From: Deinococcus arcticus
GTDB lineage: Bacteria; Deinococcota; Deinococci; Deinococcales; Deinococcaceae
Reading direction: 5' to 3'
NCBI RefSeq assembly: GCF_003028415.1
Contig: NZ_PYSV01000015.1
Span: 1-64,000, forward strand
Length of the DNA stretch: 64,000 nucleotides
A model generated the notes under the pieces. It was not told the DNA's origin. It worked only from the letters and a program-made list of their open reading frames with translations, and ran no database searches. A program made the translations under genes and the position numbers. How positions within the stretch are numbered: position 1 is the stretch's first letter; each line of letters opens with the position of its first letter. Below are positions 42,828 through 53,351 of the stretch, piece after piece.

Positions 42828-43417
42828 GCGCCCTCCTCGCTGGGGGCGCGGCCCGGCATCAGGCCCGCACGCTTCAGTTCCCCAATATGGCGGCCAATGA
42901 CGCCATAAAACTGCTGCTGCTTGTAGGTTTTTTCCCTGGCGGGGGCAAACCAGCTGTCCACCGTGCCAGGGTCTTCGTCGGTGCGGACGGCGGCGGTGTC
43001 GGGAAACACCAGCCACGCCAGCGCGTCCGGATGCGCCGCTTGGGCCTGCCGCAGCGCGTCGCCGGGACCCGCCGCCTGCACGGTGCCCACGAGATCCACA
43101 AAGGTCATGGACCGCTTGTGCGTGCGTTTGACGCCCAGGTGATAGGTGCCGGCCTCGCCGCCTGTGTCCAGCACCTCGGGGCGGGTGGTCAGTTCTTCGG
43201 GTGTGGCGGTCAGCAGGTCGCTTTCGCGCACGCACCAGAGGCTCACAGCCGCTGGGCGGCGCACAAAGACGCTGCGGGCGGTCAGCAGGGCGTGGTCGGG
43301 GTCACCAGCATGCACCGTGCCGACCGCCTGATGGGGCCGCCCTGGCGCGTCCTGCTTGAACACTTCCCAGCGGGGCCACTGGGTATCGGCGGGGGGATGG
43401 GGGTCAGGATGGGTCAT
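42824..43417 (-). CDS. paaB: phenylacetyl-CoA epoxidase subunit B, internally duplicated
   Basis: PaaB is usually about 95 residues; this one is 197. Residues about 14-76 match the usual PaaB ([35 protein letters not shown]). Residues about 92-145 repeat the same strand-helix pattern ([29 protein letters not shown]), so the protein looks like a tandem PaaB. The last 45 residues are charged and end near GELKRAGLM. The subunit bridges PaaAC dimers. GGAGA upstream supports ATG 43417. Confidence 0.85.
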   Translation of the reverse strand: MTHPDPHPPADTQWPRWEVFKQDAPGRPHQAVGTVHAGDPDHALLTARSVFVRRPAAVSLWCVRESDLLTATPEELTTRPEVLDTGGEAGTYHLGVKRTHKRSMTFVDLVGTVQAAGPGDALRQAQAAHPDALAWLVFPDTAAVRTDEDPGTVDSWFAPAREKTYKQQQFYGVIGRHIGELKRAGLMPGRAPSEEGA

Positions 43418-43437
43418 CTGTTCTCCAGCAGGGGGGA

Positions 43438-43498
43438 GCGGGAAGTGGTGAGTGGGAAGTGGAAGAAACAGCTCCACTTCCCACTGTCCACCGCCCAC
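43438..43498. repeat. heptamer inverted array between paaA and paaB
   Basis: The left arm, 43438-43465, is four units (GCGGGAA, GTGGTGA, GTGGGAA, GTGGAAG). The right arm, 43471-43498, is four units on the minus strand (GTGGGCG, GTGGACA, GTGGGAA, GTGGAGC). The loop is AAACA. The paaA stop follows at 43505. Confidence 0.88.
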
Positions 43499-43504
43499 GT
43501 GGCG

Positions 43505-44467
43505 TCAGTCGGCGGCTTCGGCGCGCTGGCGGTCCGCATACGCCTGCAACGCCTCGCGCACCCAGGCGCCCTCGTCGTGGGCGGCCTGCCGCGTGCCCAG
43601 GCGCTCCCTGTTCAGGCCCTGCTCGCCCCTGATGACGGCCCAGAACTCGGTCCAGTCGATGGGGCCGTGCTTCCAGTTGCCCTGCTCATCCTGGTGCAGG
43701 TCGGGGTCGGGGATGGTCAGGCCGGCTTCCATCAGTTCGGGGACATGCTCGTTGATGAACTCCTGGCGGACCTCATCGTTGGTCTTAAGCTTGATGCCCC
43801 ACTTCGCCAGCGCGCCGGTATTCGGGCTGTCGGCGTCGTGTGGCCCCAGCATCATCATGGCGGGCCACCACCAGCGGTTCAGGGCCTCCTGGGCCATCTG
43901 GCGCTGCTGCGGCGTGCCCTGGGCGTAGGCCACGATCATTTCCTTGCCCTGCTTGTGGTGGAAGGTCTCTTCGCTGCAAATGCGGACCATCGCGCGGCTG
44001 TAGGGGCCGTAACTGCACCCGGCCAGCATGGTCTGGTTTTTAATGGCGGCGCCGTCCACCAGCCAGCCAATCATGCCCACGTCCGCCCAGGTGTGGGTGG
44101 GGTAGTTAAAGATGCTGGAGTACTTGGCCTTGCCCGACAGGAGCGCCTGAAGCATGTCCTCGCGGGTGGCGCCCAGGGTTTCGGCAGCGTGGTAGAGGTA
44201 CTGGCCGTGCCCGGCCTCGTCCTGCACCTTGGCCATCAGGATGGTCTTGCGCTTGAGGCTGGGGGCGCGGGAAATCCACTCGCCTTCGGGCAACATGCCC
44301 ACCACTTCGCTGTGGGCGTGCTGGGAAATCATGCGGATCAGCTGGCGGCGGTACTCGGCGGGCATCCAGTCGCCGGCTTCAATCTTCTCGCCGCGCGCAA
44401 TGCGGGCCTCGAATGCAGCGTGCTGCTCGGCGGTTTCGCCGGCGGGGTAGGTCTGGGGTTGGGTCAT
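43505..44467 (-). CDS. paaA: phenylacetyl-CoA epoxidase catalytic subunit
   Basis: The 320-residue di-iron subunit adds one oxygen atom across the ring of phenylacetyl-CoA. Iron ligands are visible in [13 protein letters not shown] (ExxH) and [15 protein letters not shown] (ExxH), with a second shell around SQHAHSEV. It heads the operon paaA-B-C-D. PaaE, the reductase, is not adjacent. A GGAGGT site lies five bases before ATG 44467, behind an untranslated leader and a PaaR-type operator. Confidence 0.95.
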   Translation of the reverse strand: MTQPQTYPAGETAEQHAAFEARIARGEKIEAGDWMPAEYRRQLIRMISQHAHSEVVGMLPEGEWISRAPSLKRKTILMAKVQDEAGHGQYLYHAAETLGATREDMLQALLSGKAKYSSIFNYPTHTWADVGMIGWLVDGAAIKNQTMLAGCSYGPYSRAMVRICSEETFHHKQGKEMIVAYAQGTPQQRQMAQEALNRWWWPAMMMLGPHDADSPNTGALAKWGIKLKTNDEVRQEFINEHVPELMEAGLTIPDPDLHQDEQGNWKHGPIDWTEFWAVIRGEQGLNRERLGTRQAAHDEGAWVREALQAYADRQRAEAAD

Positions 44468-44508
44468 GCGGCCACCTCCACTGTGGACTGGCAATGTGAA
44501 CTTCCCCC

Positions 44509-44514
44509 AGTGTA
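44509..44514 (-). promoter_or_regulatory. -10 box of the paa promoter
   Basis: The minus strand reads TACACT just downstream of the operator palindrome. This gives paaA a short leader of about 35 bases. Confidence 0.45.
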
Positions 44515-44530
44515 CCTAACGGGCGTTAGG
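44515..44530. promoter_or_regulatory. PaaR-type operator upstream of paaA
   Basis: The palindrome CCTAACGGGCGTTAGG fits the CNAACGNNCGTTNG consensus that I recall for the TetR-family repressor PaaR of Thermus thermophilus, which is released by phenylacetyl-CoA. It lies just upstream of a TACACT -10 box, so a bound repressor would cover the promoter. It also overlaps the thiD stop codon (44526-44528). Confidence 0.75.
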
Positions 44531-45305
44531 CAGGGTGTGGCGCAGGTCTCACAGCGGCGCTGGGTTGTCCAGCCTCGCGGTGCCCCAGCGGGCCATGCCC
44601 GGCGCCCAGCCCCGGCGCGGCGCGCAACGCCCGCTGAACATAGAGGTGGGCCTCCCCCACCGCCGCCGGCAGAGTCAGCCCGCGCGCCAGATGGGCCGCG
44701 ATGGCCGCCGACAGGGTGCAGCCGGTGCCGTGGGTATGGCGGGTGTACTGGCGCGGCGCCGTCAGGGTGAGGGGGTGGGGGCCGGCGCGCAGGGTATCCA
44801 CCACCGTTTCGCCGGGGGCATGCCCACCCTTGAGAAGCAGGGGCAGAGCTTCAGACGCCCCCGCTGCCTGCAGGGCCGTCCACTCCGGCACATTCGGCGT
44901 GATCAGGGTGGCCAGAGGAAAAAGCTCCTCTAGCAGCGCCTCCAGGGCATCCGGGGCCAGCAGGGGGTCGCCGCCCTTGGCCAGCATCACCGGGTCCACG
45001 ACCAGGGGCAGGCCACGCCCACGCAGCCCCGCCGCCACCACGCGCATGAGGTCAGCATTTCCCAGGGCTCCGGTCTTGACCGCCGCCACCGGAAAATCGT
45101 CCAGGACCGCCTCCAGCTGGGCGGCCACCTGTCCGGGCGGCAGTGGCCACGCCCCCCGCACGCCGCAGGTGTTCTGGGCGGTCACCAGGGTCAGGACGCT
45201 GGTGCCGTACACTCCATGCGCCTCGAAGGTTTTCAGGTCCGCCTGAATGCCGGCCCCGCCGCCAGAATCAGAGCCTGCAATGGTCAGCGCCACCGGAGCC
45301 GTCAT
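44526..45305 (-). CDS. thiD: hydroxymethylpyrimidine / phosphomethylpyrimidine kinase
   Basis: The 259-residue kinase phosphorylates HMP and HMP-P on the way to thiamine. It starts with [20 protein letters not shown], the ribokinase-family ThiD hallmark, and shows [25 protein letters not shown] and [20 protein letters not shown] (anion hole and catalytic Asp region, with Cys in the usual place). It is the last gene of the thi operon and overlaps thiO by four bases. Its stop codon lies within the paa operator. Confidence 0.93.
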   Translation of the reverse strand: MTAPVALTIAGSDSGGGAGIQADLKTFEAHGVYGTSVLTLVTAQNTCGVRGAWPLPPGQVAAQLEAVLDDFPVAAVKTGALGNADLMRVVAAGLRGRGLPLVVDPVMLAKGGDPLLAPDALEALLEELFPLATLITPNVPEWTALQAAGASEALPLLLKGGHAPGETVVDTLRAGPHPLTLTAPRQYTRHTHGTGCTLSAAIAAHLARGLTLPAAVGEAHLYVQRALRAAPGLGAGHGPLGHREAGQPSAAVRPAPHPA

Positions 45306-46210
45306 GCGGGCACCCCCGCCCCCACCAGCGCCAGCACCCGCGCCGCCGTCACCGGGGCCAGCAGCGCGCCGTGCCGCCCGTGGCCGGCCGCGACCACCAC
45401 GCCGGGCAGGCCAGGGTGCGGGGCCACCAGCGGCAGCCCATCCGGTGTGACCGGGCGCAGGCCCACCAGGCGCGTCTGCACCGGGGTTTTGACCTCAGGC
45501 ACCAGCTGCCGCGCCACGCCCAGCAGCCAGCGGGTGGCGTGGGGATCGGGCGTGGTGGCCCATGAGGGGCGTGAGGTCGCCCCCACATACACCCCGTCTG
45601 GCCGACTCAGGGCGTAGGGGGGAAAGCCGCGCGTGAGGGGGCCGTATAGAGCACCCACCTCGGCCGGGCTGTCCAGCAGCAGCGCCTGCCCCTGCACCGC
45701 CGTCACGGGCAGGCCAAAGGCGCCGCTCCAGGCCCCGGCCGCCAGCACGACGGTCTGGGCGTGCCACTCGCCCGCCGCCGCGCGCACCCACACGCCGCCC
45801 CGCACCGGGTCCAGCCCCACCACCTGCGCGGCCACCACCTGCACGGTCTGCCGCGCGGCCCGCACCACCGACGGCGGGTGCAGGCTGGCCTCGCCGGGCG
45901 TGCAGGCCTCCCCTCCGCTGGCCTTCAGGCGGCGCACCCCTTCCCGGAAGAACACCGGCTGGCCGCTGGCCGTTTCCAGGTCCCGCGCCAGCCCCGGCCA
46001 GTGGCGCAGGCCCGCCAGCGCGTCTGGTTCCAGGGGCGTGCCGCGCAGGCGCTCGCCGTCCGGGGTCAGCAGGCCCCCCGCCGCGCGCCACGCGGCCCCG
46101 CGCCGCCCGGCGTCCAGCACCAGCACATCGGCTCCAGCGCGGCGCAGCGTGAAGGCGACCAGCGACCCGATCAGGCCGCCGCCGACCACGATGACTTCGC
46201 GGGCAGTCAT
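45302..46210 (-). CDS. thiO: glycine oxidase for thiazole synthesis
   Basis: The 302-residue FAD enzyme oxidises glycine to the imine that ThiG needs. It begins [30 protein letters not shown], a Rossmann dinucleotide fold with the acidic end residue, and later has [26 protein letters not shown] and [14 protein letters not shown], typical of DAO-family oxidases. It lies downstream of thiG after a 234-base gap that holds an octamer element. The upstream in-frame extension to 46408 runs through that element and is not a credible start. Confidence 0.88.
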   Translation of the reverse strand: MTAREVIVVGGGLIGSLVAFTLRRAGADVLVLDAGRRGAAWRAAGGLLTPDGERLRGTPLEPDALAGLRHWPGLARDLETASGQPVFFREGVRRLKASGGEACTPGEASLHPPSVVRAARQTVQVVAAQVVGLDPVRGGVWVRAAAGEWHAQTVVLAAGAWSGAFGLPVTAVQGQALLLDSPAEVGALYGPLTRGFPPYALSRPDGVYVGATSRPSWATTPDPHATRWLLGVARQLVPEVKTPVQTRLVGLRPVTPDGLPLVAPHPGLPGVVVAAGHGRHGALLAPVTAARVLALVGAGVPA

Positions 46211-46233
46211 GGGTGGGGCGTGCGCGCGGCGCG

Positions 46234-46304
46234 GTCGAGGGGTCGGGAAGTCGAGGGATCGGGACAGAGCAGCGCTCGGCGTCTGGGCTCCTCGACGCCT
46301 CGAC
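46234..46304. repeat. octamer inverted array between thiO and thiG
   Basis: The left arm, 46234-46265, is four 8-bp units (GTCGAGGG, GTCGGGAA, GTCGAGGG, ATCGGGAC). The right arm, 46289-46304, is two units on the minus strand (GTCGAGGC, GTCGAGGA). The left arm also has G-runs spaced as in a G-quadruplex motif. Confidence 0.8.
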
Positions 46305-46444
46305 TGATTCCTCGCCACAGAGAGCCTCCGCCCCCACCTCGGCTCCTGAGGCCATCCCCTTTGACCCTCACAACAGAACCCAGAGGCGTTGAGGAAAAAG
46401 CCCCTCAATGGAACTGGCAGCCGCTGTCAGACCCTTCAACCTCT

Positions 46445-47245
46445 TCATACCGGCACTTCCGGGTCGGGGAGGCGGGGCACGCCGCCCGGCGGACTGCTGG
46501 GGCTGGCGTGTTCGCGCACCCCCATGCGCCCGGCCAGAAACGCCGCGCGGCCGGCCTGCACCCCCAGGGCAAAGGCGTGGCCCATGCCCACCGGATCGCG
46601 GGCCTCGGCAATGGCAGTGTTGACCAGCACAGCGCCCGCGCCCAGTTCCAGCGCCTGGGCGGCGTCGCTGGGCACGCCCAGTCCGGCGTCCACCACCACG
46701 GGCACCGCCGCGCCGTCCAGCACGGTTTTCAGCAGGTCCGGGGTACGCAGGCCCTTCCCAGAACCGATGGGGCTGGCCAGGGGCATCACGGCCGCGCAGC
46801 CCACCCCCTCCAGGGCGCGGGCCAGCACGGCGTCGGGCTGCACGTAGGGCAGAACGGTAAAGCCGTCGGCGGCCAGTTCCTGTGCGGCGGCCAGCGTGCC
46901 CACCGGATCGGGCAGCAGATAACGGGCGTCCGGGATCACCTCCAGCTTGATCCACTTCGTGCCGGTGGCCGCGCGGGCCAGCCGGGCCACCCGCACGGCC
47001 TCGGCGGCGGTGCGGCAGCCGGCGGTGTTGGGCAGCAGTTGCAGGCGGTCCCAGTCCAGGACGTCCAGCAGGCCGCCGTGCCCCGGCGCCTTCAGCTCCA
47101 CGCGGCGAATGGCCACCGTGACAATCTGCGAGCCGCTGGCGGCCAGGGCCTCACGCATCACGCCGTAATCGGTGAATTTGCCGGTGCCGGTCATCAGGCG
47201 CGAGGCGAAGGTGCGCCCGCCCAGCTCGAAGGGGTCACCCCGCAC
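46445..47245 (-). CDS. thiG: thiazole synthase
   Basis: The 266-residue enzyme makes thiazole phosphate from deoxyxylulose 5-phosphate, the ThiO product and ThiS-borne sulfur. Lysine in WIKLEVIPD is the Schiff-base residue; [23 protein letters not shown] and [20 protein letters not shown] are conserved loops. I use GTG 47245, directly behind the thiS stop (47247-47249). The ATG at 47278 inside thiS is possible but adds a tail with no counterpart in the family. The C-terminal 20 residues are Pro/Ser-rich. Confidence 0.92.
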   Translation of the reverse strand: MRGDPFELGGRTFASRLMTGTGKFTDYGVMREALAASGSQIVTVAIRRVELKAPGHGGLLDVLDWDRLQLLPNTAGCRTAAEAVRVARLARAATGTKWIKLEVIPDARYLLPDPVGTLAAAQELAADGFTVLPYVQPDAVLARALEGVGCAAVMPLASPIGSGKGLRTPDLLKTVLDGAAVPVVVDAGLGVPSDAAQALELGAGAVLVNTAIAEARDPVGMGHAFALGVQAGRAAFLAGRMGVREHASPSSPPGGVPRLPDPEVPV

Positions 47246-47246
47246 C

Positions 47247-47437
47247 TCAGCCCCCCCCGATGATCCGCACGATTTCAATCACGTCGCCTTCCTTCAGTTC
47301 GCGGTCCGGCACGCGGGCGCCGGGGTAAAAGTCGTCGTTCACGGCCACCGCCACGCGGGCGGGCTCGGTGCCCAGGTCGCGCAGCAGACCCCACAGAGTC
47401 AGGCCCGGGGTAAAGGGCCGGGCTTCGCCATTGACGA

Positions 47438-47441
<4 letters not shown>
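47247..47441 (-). CDS. thiS: sulfur carrier protein ThiS
   Basis: The 64-residue ubiquitin-like protein carries sulfur as a C-terminal thiocarboxylate. It begins [10 protein letters not shown] and ends VRIIGGG, so the Gly-Gly terminus is present, with one extra Gly. It overlaps thiE by four bases and is followed at once by thiG, its partner. Confidence 0.92.
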
Positions 47442-50177
<2,736 letters not shown>

Positions 50178-50198
50178 CTAGCTCTGCATAACGACAAC

Positions 50199-50225
50199 GC
50201 CCCCCTCACGCGTTCGGAGGGGGGC
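50199..50225 (-). terminator. terminator in the TPP-responsive leader
   Basis: On the minus strand GCCCCCCTC pairs with GAGGGGGGC, followed by a T-rich GTTGTCGTT. It lies between the TPP aptamer and thiC. Confidence 0.75.
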
Positions 50226-50249
50226 CAAACAATCCAGTCCTGGCACCCG

Positions 50250-50345
50250 TCACGCTCCCTCCGCTGGCACAAACCAGATCAGGTTCCTAGGGTTAGGCAC
50301 TTGGCCCTCTCAGCCGCCCTTTTTCTTGGGCGGCACCCCTGGTGA
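50250..50345 (-). ncRNA. TPP riboswitch
   Basis: The minus strand carries the THI-box core: CAGGGGTGC, a GC-rich arm with AAGAAAAAG in its loop, GGCTGAGAGGG, ACCCTAGGAACCTGATCTGG and TGCCAGCGGAGGGAGCGT. It lies upstream of thiC and should stop transcription of the thi operon when TPP is high, through the hairpin at 50199-50225. Confidence 0.94.
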
Positions 50346-50510
50346 CTGCGGCGAGTGTACACCGCGCCCGGAAAAAAGCGAAGGCCGGGCGCCCCCGCGC
50401 GGCCCCGGGTGCCCGGGCGGGTGCTCTACTGGGCGCAGCGCCCGGGCGCCCGGCTCCCCCACCGCTGTGTCTCTCCCCACCCACTGACCCTGCTCTGCGC
50501 TGTTCCCATC

Positions 50511-50570
50511 TCTTCTGCCCCTGTGTCTTCTGCCCCTATGTCTTCTGGCCCCATACTCCTCTGCCCCACG
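50511..50570. repeat. 15-bp tandem repeat, four units
   Basis: Four 15-bp units of the form TCTTCTGCCCCTATG with increasing mismatches, 23 bases before an exported-protein gene. The neighbouring region 50346-50510 is GC-rich with inverted repeats (GCGCCCGGGCGC type) and holds no ORF that I trust. Confidence 0.75.
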
Positions 50571-50592
50571 TTCTTCCCGGAGGTTCCTGCCC

Positions 50593-52128
50593 ATGCCCCG
50601 ACTGCCCCTGGTGTCCCGCTTGCCCCTGGCCCTTTCCCTGCTGACCCTGGCCCTGCTGGCCCCCACCGCCGCCGCACAGAACGAGCGGCCCGCGCCGGTC
50701 AAGACCAGCACCCAGACCTGCGGCGCCTACACCCTGAAGCTGAGCGAGAACGGCTTTGGCGATCCCGAAGACCGGGTCAGCCTTGTCCGGGGCGGCACCA
50801 CCTACGCCACGGTCAGCGACATCGCCGTGAGCGTGGACTGGTGCCGCGACGTGACCGGCGACGGCGTGCCGGAGGTGCTGCTGGCCGGGTTTTCCGGCGG
50901 GGCCCACTGCTGTTTTACGCACACGCTGTATTCGCTGAGCACGCCCCCCAGAAAGCTGCTGAGCGTCTTCAGCGCCCACAGCGAAACCATCACGCCCCGG
51001 CAGCTGGACGGCAAAGGGCCGCTGGAACTGCTGGTGTCGGACTGGCGCTTTGCCTACGCCTACGGCCTGAGCTTTGCCGAGAGCGTGCCGCTGCTGAATG
51101 TGTATGCCTACGTCGGCGGGCAGTATGTGGACCGCTCGCGCGCCTTTCCCGGAACGCTGCGCGGCTTCCTGACCAGGCAGGTGACCAACCAGACCGGGGG
51201 CGGCGAGGTGCTGGCCGATTACGCCACCCTGCTGGCCATCGGTAAATCCGGCGAGGCGCAGGCGTTCGTGCAGGGGCTACCGGCCCGCTTCCGCGCGTGG
51301 CTGACCAACTATGGCCCCGACATCCGCCACGCCATGAACGACTACGGCCTGAGCGACTGGCCGCTGCGCGCGGGCGCGCCCTTCAGCGCCGCCCGGATGG
51401 GACTGGGCGGCTCGTTCAGCGCGCCGAATCAGCGCGAATACCTGGGCATGGTGGGGGGCGGCACCCAGGCCACCCTGCGCCTGTACCGCGCCCAGGGGGC
51501 CCAGGTGGTGGCTGGCCCCGCCCTGATGACCGTGCCTGCCCGGCAGCCGGACCCGTATTACCTGGACACCGCCTGGGCCCCGGTGGCGACCGTGCGCCGC
51601 GCCACAGGCCGCGACGACCTGCTGGTGCGCGATGAGCGCAGTGGCGGCATGCGCTACGTGGCCTACCGGGTTTCGCCTGGCCGCCTGACCGAGTTACAGG
51701 ACGATCCCCTGGCGGTCACGGCCCGGATGCTGGGTGACCTGAGCACGCTGTCCAAGCATGTGGGGGCCAGCTTCACCCAGACCACCCCGCCCCGCACAGC
51801 CGCCCAGAGGGCTGAGGTCCAGCGCCGCATTGATGTGGCGGCGGCCCGCGCCCAGCCCTGGCTGAACCTCGCCGCCAACGCCGACATCCCGGCGCGCGCC
51901 CTGGGCAGCTTGACCTTCAGTGGCCTGGACCTGACCGTGGACCGGCCCGATCAGGCCCGCGTGGTGGCGCCCATCAGCCTGGGCCTGAACGATGCCCGCA
52001 CCAACAGCGAAGACATTGAGGGCGAACGCTACACCCTGACCGTGAACCTGGTGCGCTCGGCCCGGGGCTGGGCCGTGAAGGACTGGACGCTGGACGAGCG
52101 CGGCGGCGAGCTGTACGAGGAGGAATAA
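50593..52128 (+). CDS. hypothetical exported protein
   Basis: The 511-residue precursor has a signal peptide (cut after AAA-Q near residue 29). An early region (about 70-110) resembles an FG-GAP/VCBS-type calcium repeat, DVTGDGVPEVLLAGFSGGAHCC, common in secreted beta-propellers. The rest has no domain I can name; a late segment near the C-terminus (LVRSARGWAVKDWTLDERGG) is beta-rich. GGAGGT seven bases or so upstream supports ATG 50593. It probably acts at the cell surface. Confidence 0.68.
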   Translation: MPRLPLVSRLPLALSLLTLALLAPTAAAQNERPAPVKTSTQTCGAYTLKLSENGFGDPEDRVSLVRGGTTYATVSDIAVSVDWCRDVTGDGVPEVLLAGFSGGAHCCFTHTLYSLSTPPRKLLSVFSAHSETITPRQLDGKGPLELLVSDWRFAYAYGLSFAESVPLLNVYAYVGGQYVDRSRAFPGTLRGFLTRQVTNQTGGGEVLADYATLLAIGKSGEAQAFVQGLPARFRAWLTNYGPDIRHAMNDYGLSDWPLRAGAPFSAARMGLGGSFSAPNQREYLGMVGGGTQATLRLYRAQGAQVVAGPALMTVPARQPDPYYLDTAWAPVATVRRATGRDDLLVRDERSGGMRYVAYRVSPGRLTELQDDPLAVTARMLGDLSTLSKHVGASFTQTTPPRTAAQRAEVQRRIDVAAARAQPWLNLAANADIPARALGSLTFSGLDLTVDRPDQARVVAPISLGLNDARTNSEDIEGERYTLTVNLVRSARGWAVKDWTLDERGGELYEEE

Positions 52129-52210
52129 GGGCCGGAAGGCAGCTGCCCTCCACGCTCTTTCCTGTGGTGGGGTGGCGGGCGGTGCCCGGTCAGGCCCAGC
52201 CAGAGGAGGC

Positions 52211-52216
52211 CACAAT
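52211..52216 (+). promoter_or_regulatory. -10 box of a leaderless promoter (nucleotidyltransferase)
   Basis: CACAAT, six bases, then GTG 52223. Confidence 0.4.
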
Positions 52217-52222
52217 GGGGGC

Positions 52223-53017
52223 GTGTCCGCCTCTGCCCTGACTGAACTGCTGGCCCTGGACACCCGGCTGCGTGCCGCCCTGCAGGCCGAGGCACGGTTC
52301 TCGCATGTGGTCGCCTACGGCAGCGTGCCGCAGGGCGCGGCCGACGCCTGGAGTGACCTGGACTACTGGGCGTTTCTGACCCCCGGCGCGCAGGTGGAGG
52401 CGCGGGACTGGCTGGCCGACCACCTGGACGTGCAGCACTTTGTGGTCAATGAATTCGGCACCCCCACCGCCCTGCTGCCGGGCCTGCGCCGCGTAGAGCT
52501 GCATGTGGTCGGCGCAGAGCGTCTGCCCGGGGTGGAGGGCTGGACCCCGCAGCACGTGCGGCCCGGCCGCATGCTGGTCAAGGACACGGACGGCCAGCTG
52601 TCCCGGCATCTGGCGGTGCTGGCCGCGCGCACCCCCGACCCGGCGGGCGAGGCGCAGCTCATTCTGGACCGGCTGCTGAACTGGCTGGCCTTCGGGCTGA
52701 ATGTGCTGGCGCGCGGCGAGCGCATCCGCGCCCACGAGCTGCTGGGGTGGGTACAGGGCGGGCTGCTGCGGCTGGCCCGCTTGCAGGTGGGCAACACCGA
52801 CCACTGGCCGAATGTTTCGCGCGGCGCCGAGGCCGAACTGGGGGACGCTGCCCTGGCGCGCTACGTGGGCGTCACGGCTGGCCTGGACGATCTGGAAGTG
52901 GCCTACCAGGGCGCGGTGAGCTGGACCCTGGACCTCGCCCGCACGCTGCACCTGTACCTGAATCCGGTCCTGGCGGCCGAGCTGGGGGAACACTGCCCTG
53001 GCCACCCGCGTACCTGA
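52223..53017 (+). CDS. nucleotidyltransferase-domain protein
   Basis: The 264-residue protein has a Pol-beta-type nucleotidyltransferase core near its N-terminus: VAYGSVPQGAADAWSDLDYWAF, where the GS and SDLD elements are the nucleotide and metal-binding parts. The helical C-terminal half (ILDRLLNWLAFGLNVLARGERIRAHELL) resembles lincosamide or aminoglycoside adenylyltransferases. Substrate unknown; antibiotic modification is only a family-level guess. GTG 52223 is preferred because of the -10 box at leaderless distance. Confidence 0.78.
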   Translation: MSASALTELLALDTRLRAALQAEARFSHVVAYGSVPQGAADAWSDLDYWAFLTPGAQVEARDWLADHLDVQHFVVNEFGTPTALLPGLRRVELHVVGAERLPGVEGWTPQHVRPGRMLVKDTDGQLSRHLAVLAARTPDPAGEAQLILDRLLNWLAFGLNVLARGERIRAHELLGWVQGGLLRLARLQVGNTDHWPNVSRGAEAELGDAALARYVGVTAGLDDLEVAYQGAVSWTLDLARTLHLYLNPVLAAELGEHCPGHPRT

Positions 53018-53021
53018 GAGC

Positions 53022-53351
53022 ATGAAATGGCCCCTGATCCACCTGCTGCTGAATCTGCTGACCCTCAGAGCCAAGTGGCGCGCGGTGGGGGCGCGCTGGC
53101 GCGAGCAGCGCCGCTGGGCGCGGGGCAGAGCGGCGGCGGACCCTCATACGGGTTCCGAAAAATTCCGTAACGAGTTACGGAATTTTTTCGACCGAAGGGA
53201 GCAGGAAAAGATGCGGATTTCCGGGAATTGGGCTGGAACAGCGCCGAAGGCGGGGAACATCCGGCTCTTTCCCGGATGTGACGGAAATGAACGGAATCCG
53301 TATCACTTCACCCCCGGCCAGGACGCCGGCAGCGGCGCGGGGCACGTCTGA
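53022..53351 (+). CDS. small ORF with an in-frame palindromic element
   Basis: The frame encodes 109 residues. The first 41 (MKWPLIHLLLNLLTLRAKW and a basic Arg/Trp-rich stretch) precede the repeat element, about 53 codons lie in the element, and the last 15 follow it. Removing the element with one copy of the flanking TCA keeps the frame open to the same stop. No family is recognised. The stop codon overlaps the apparent CTG start of the next gene, which argues that the ORF is translated. Confidence 0.4.
   Translation: MKWPLIHLLLNLLTLRAKWRAVGARWREQRRWARGRAAADPHTGSEKFRNELRNFFDRREQEKMRISGNWAGTAPKAGNIRLFPGCDGNERNPYHFTPGQDAGSGAGHV
53146..53303 (+). repeat. palindromic repeat family 2, MITE-like element
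   Basis: The ends ATACGGGTTCCG (53146-53157) and CGGAATCCGTAT (53292-53303) are inverted repeats with one G-T pair. Inside is a perfect 13-bp hairpin (53158-53170 with 53175-53187), AT-rich at its base. TCA flanks both sides, a possible target duplication. A diverged copy lies at 5221-5395. No protein domain is encoded. Confidence 0.8.

Noticed and set aside
42824..44467. paaE next to paaABCD
   Set aside because: No ferredoxin-reductase-type frame is present between thiD and paaZ; the electron-transfer subunit must lie outside the window or be replaced.
50363..50592. ORFs of about 80-130 residues across the GC-rich leader and 15-bp repeat
   Set aside because: Their sequence is the translated tandem repeat plus low-complexity GC tracts, and no start has support.
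53146..53303. Family-2 element as an insertion sequence
   Set aside because: It is too short to encode a transposase, and no transposase frame is present anywhere in the window.
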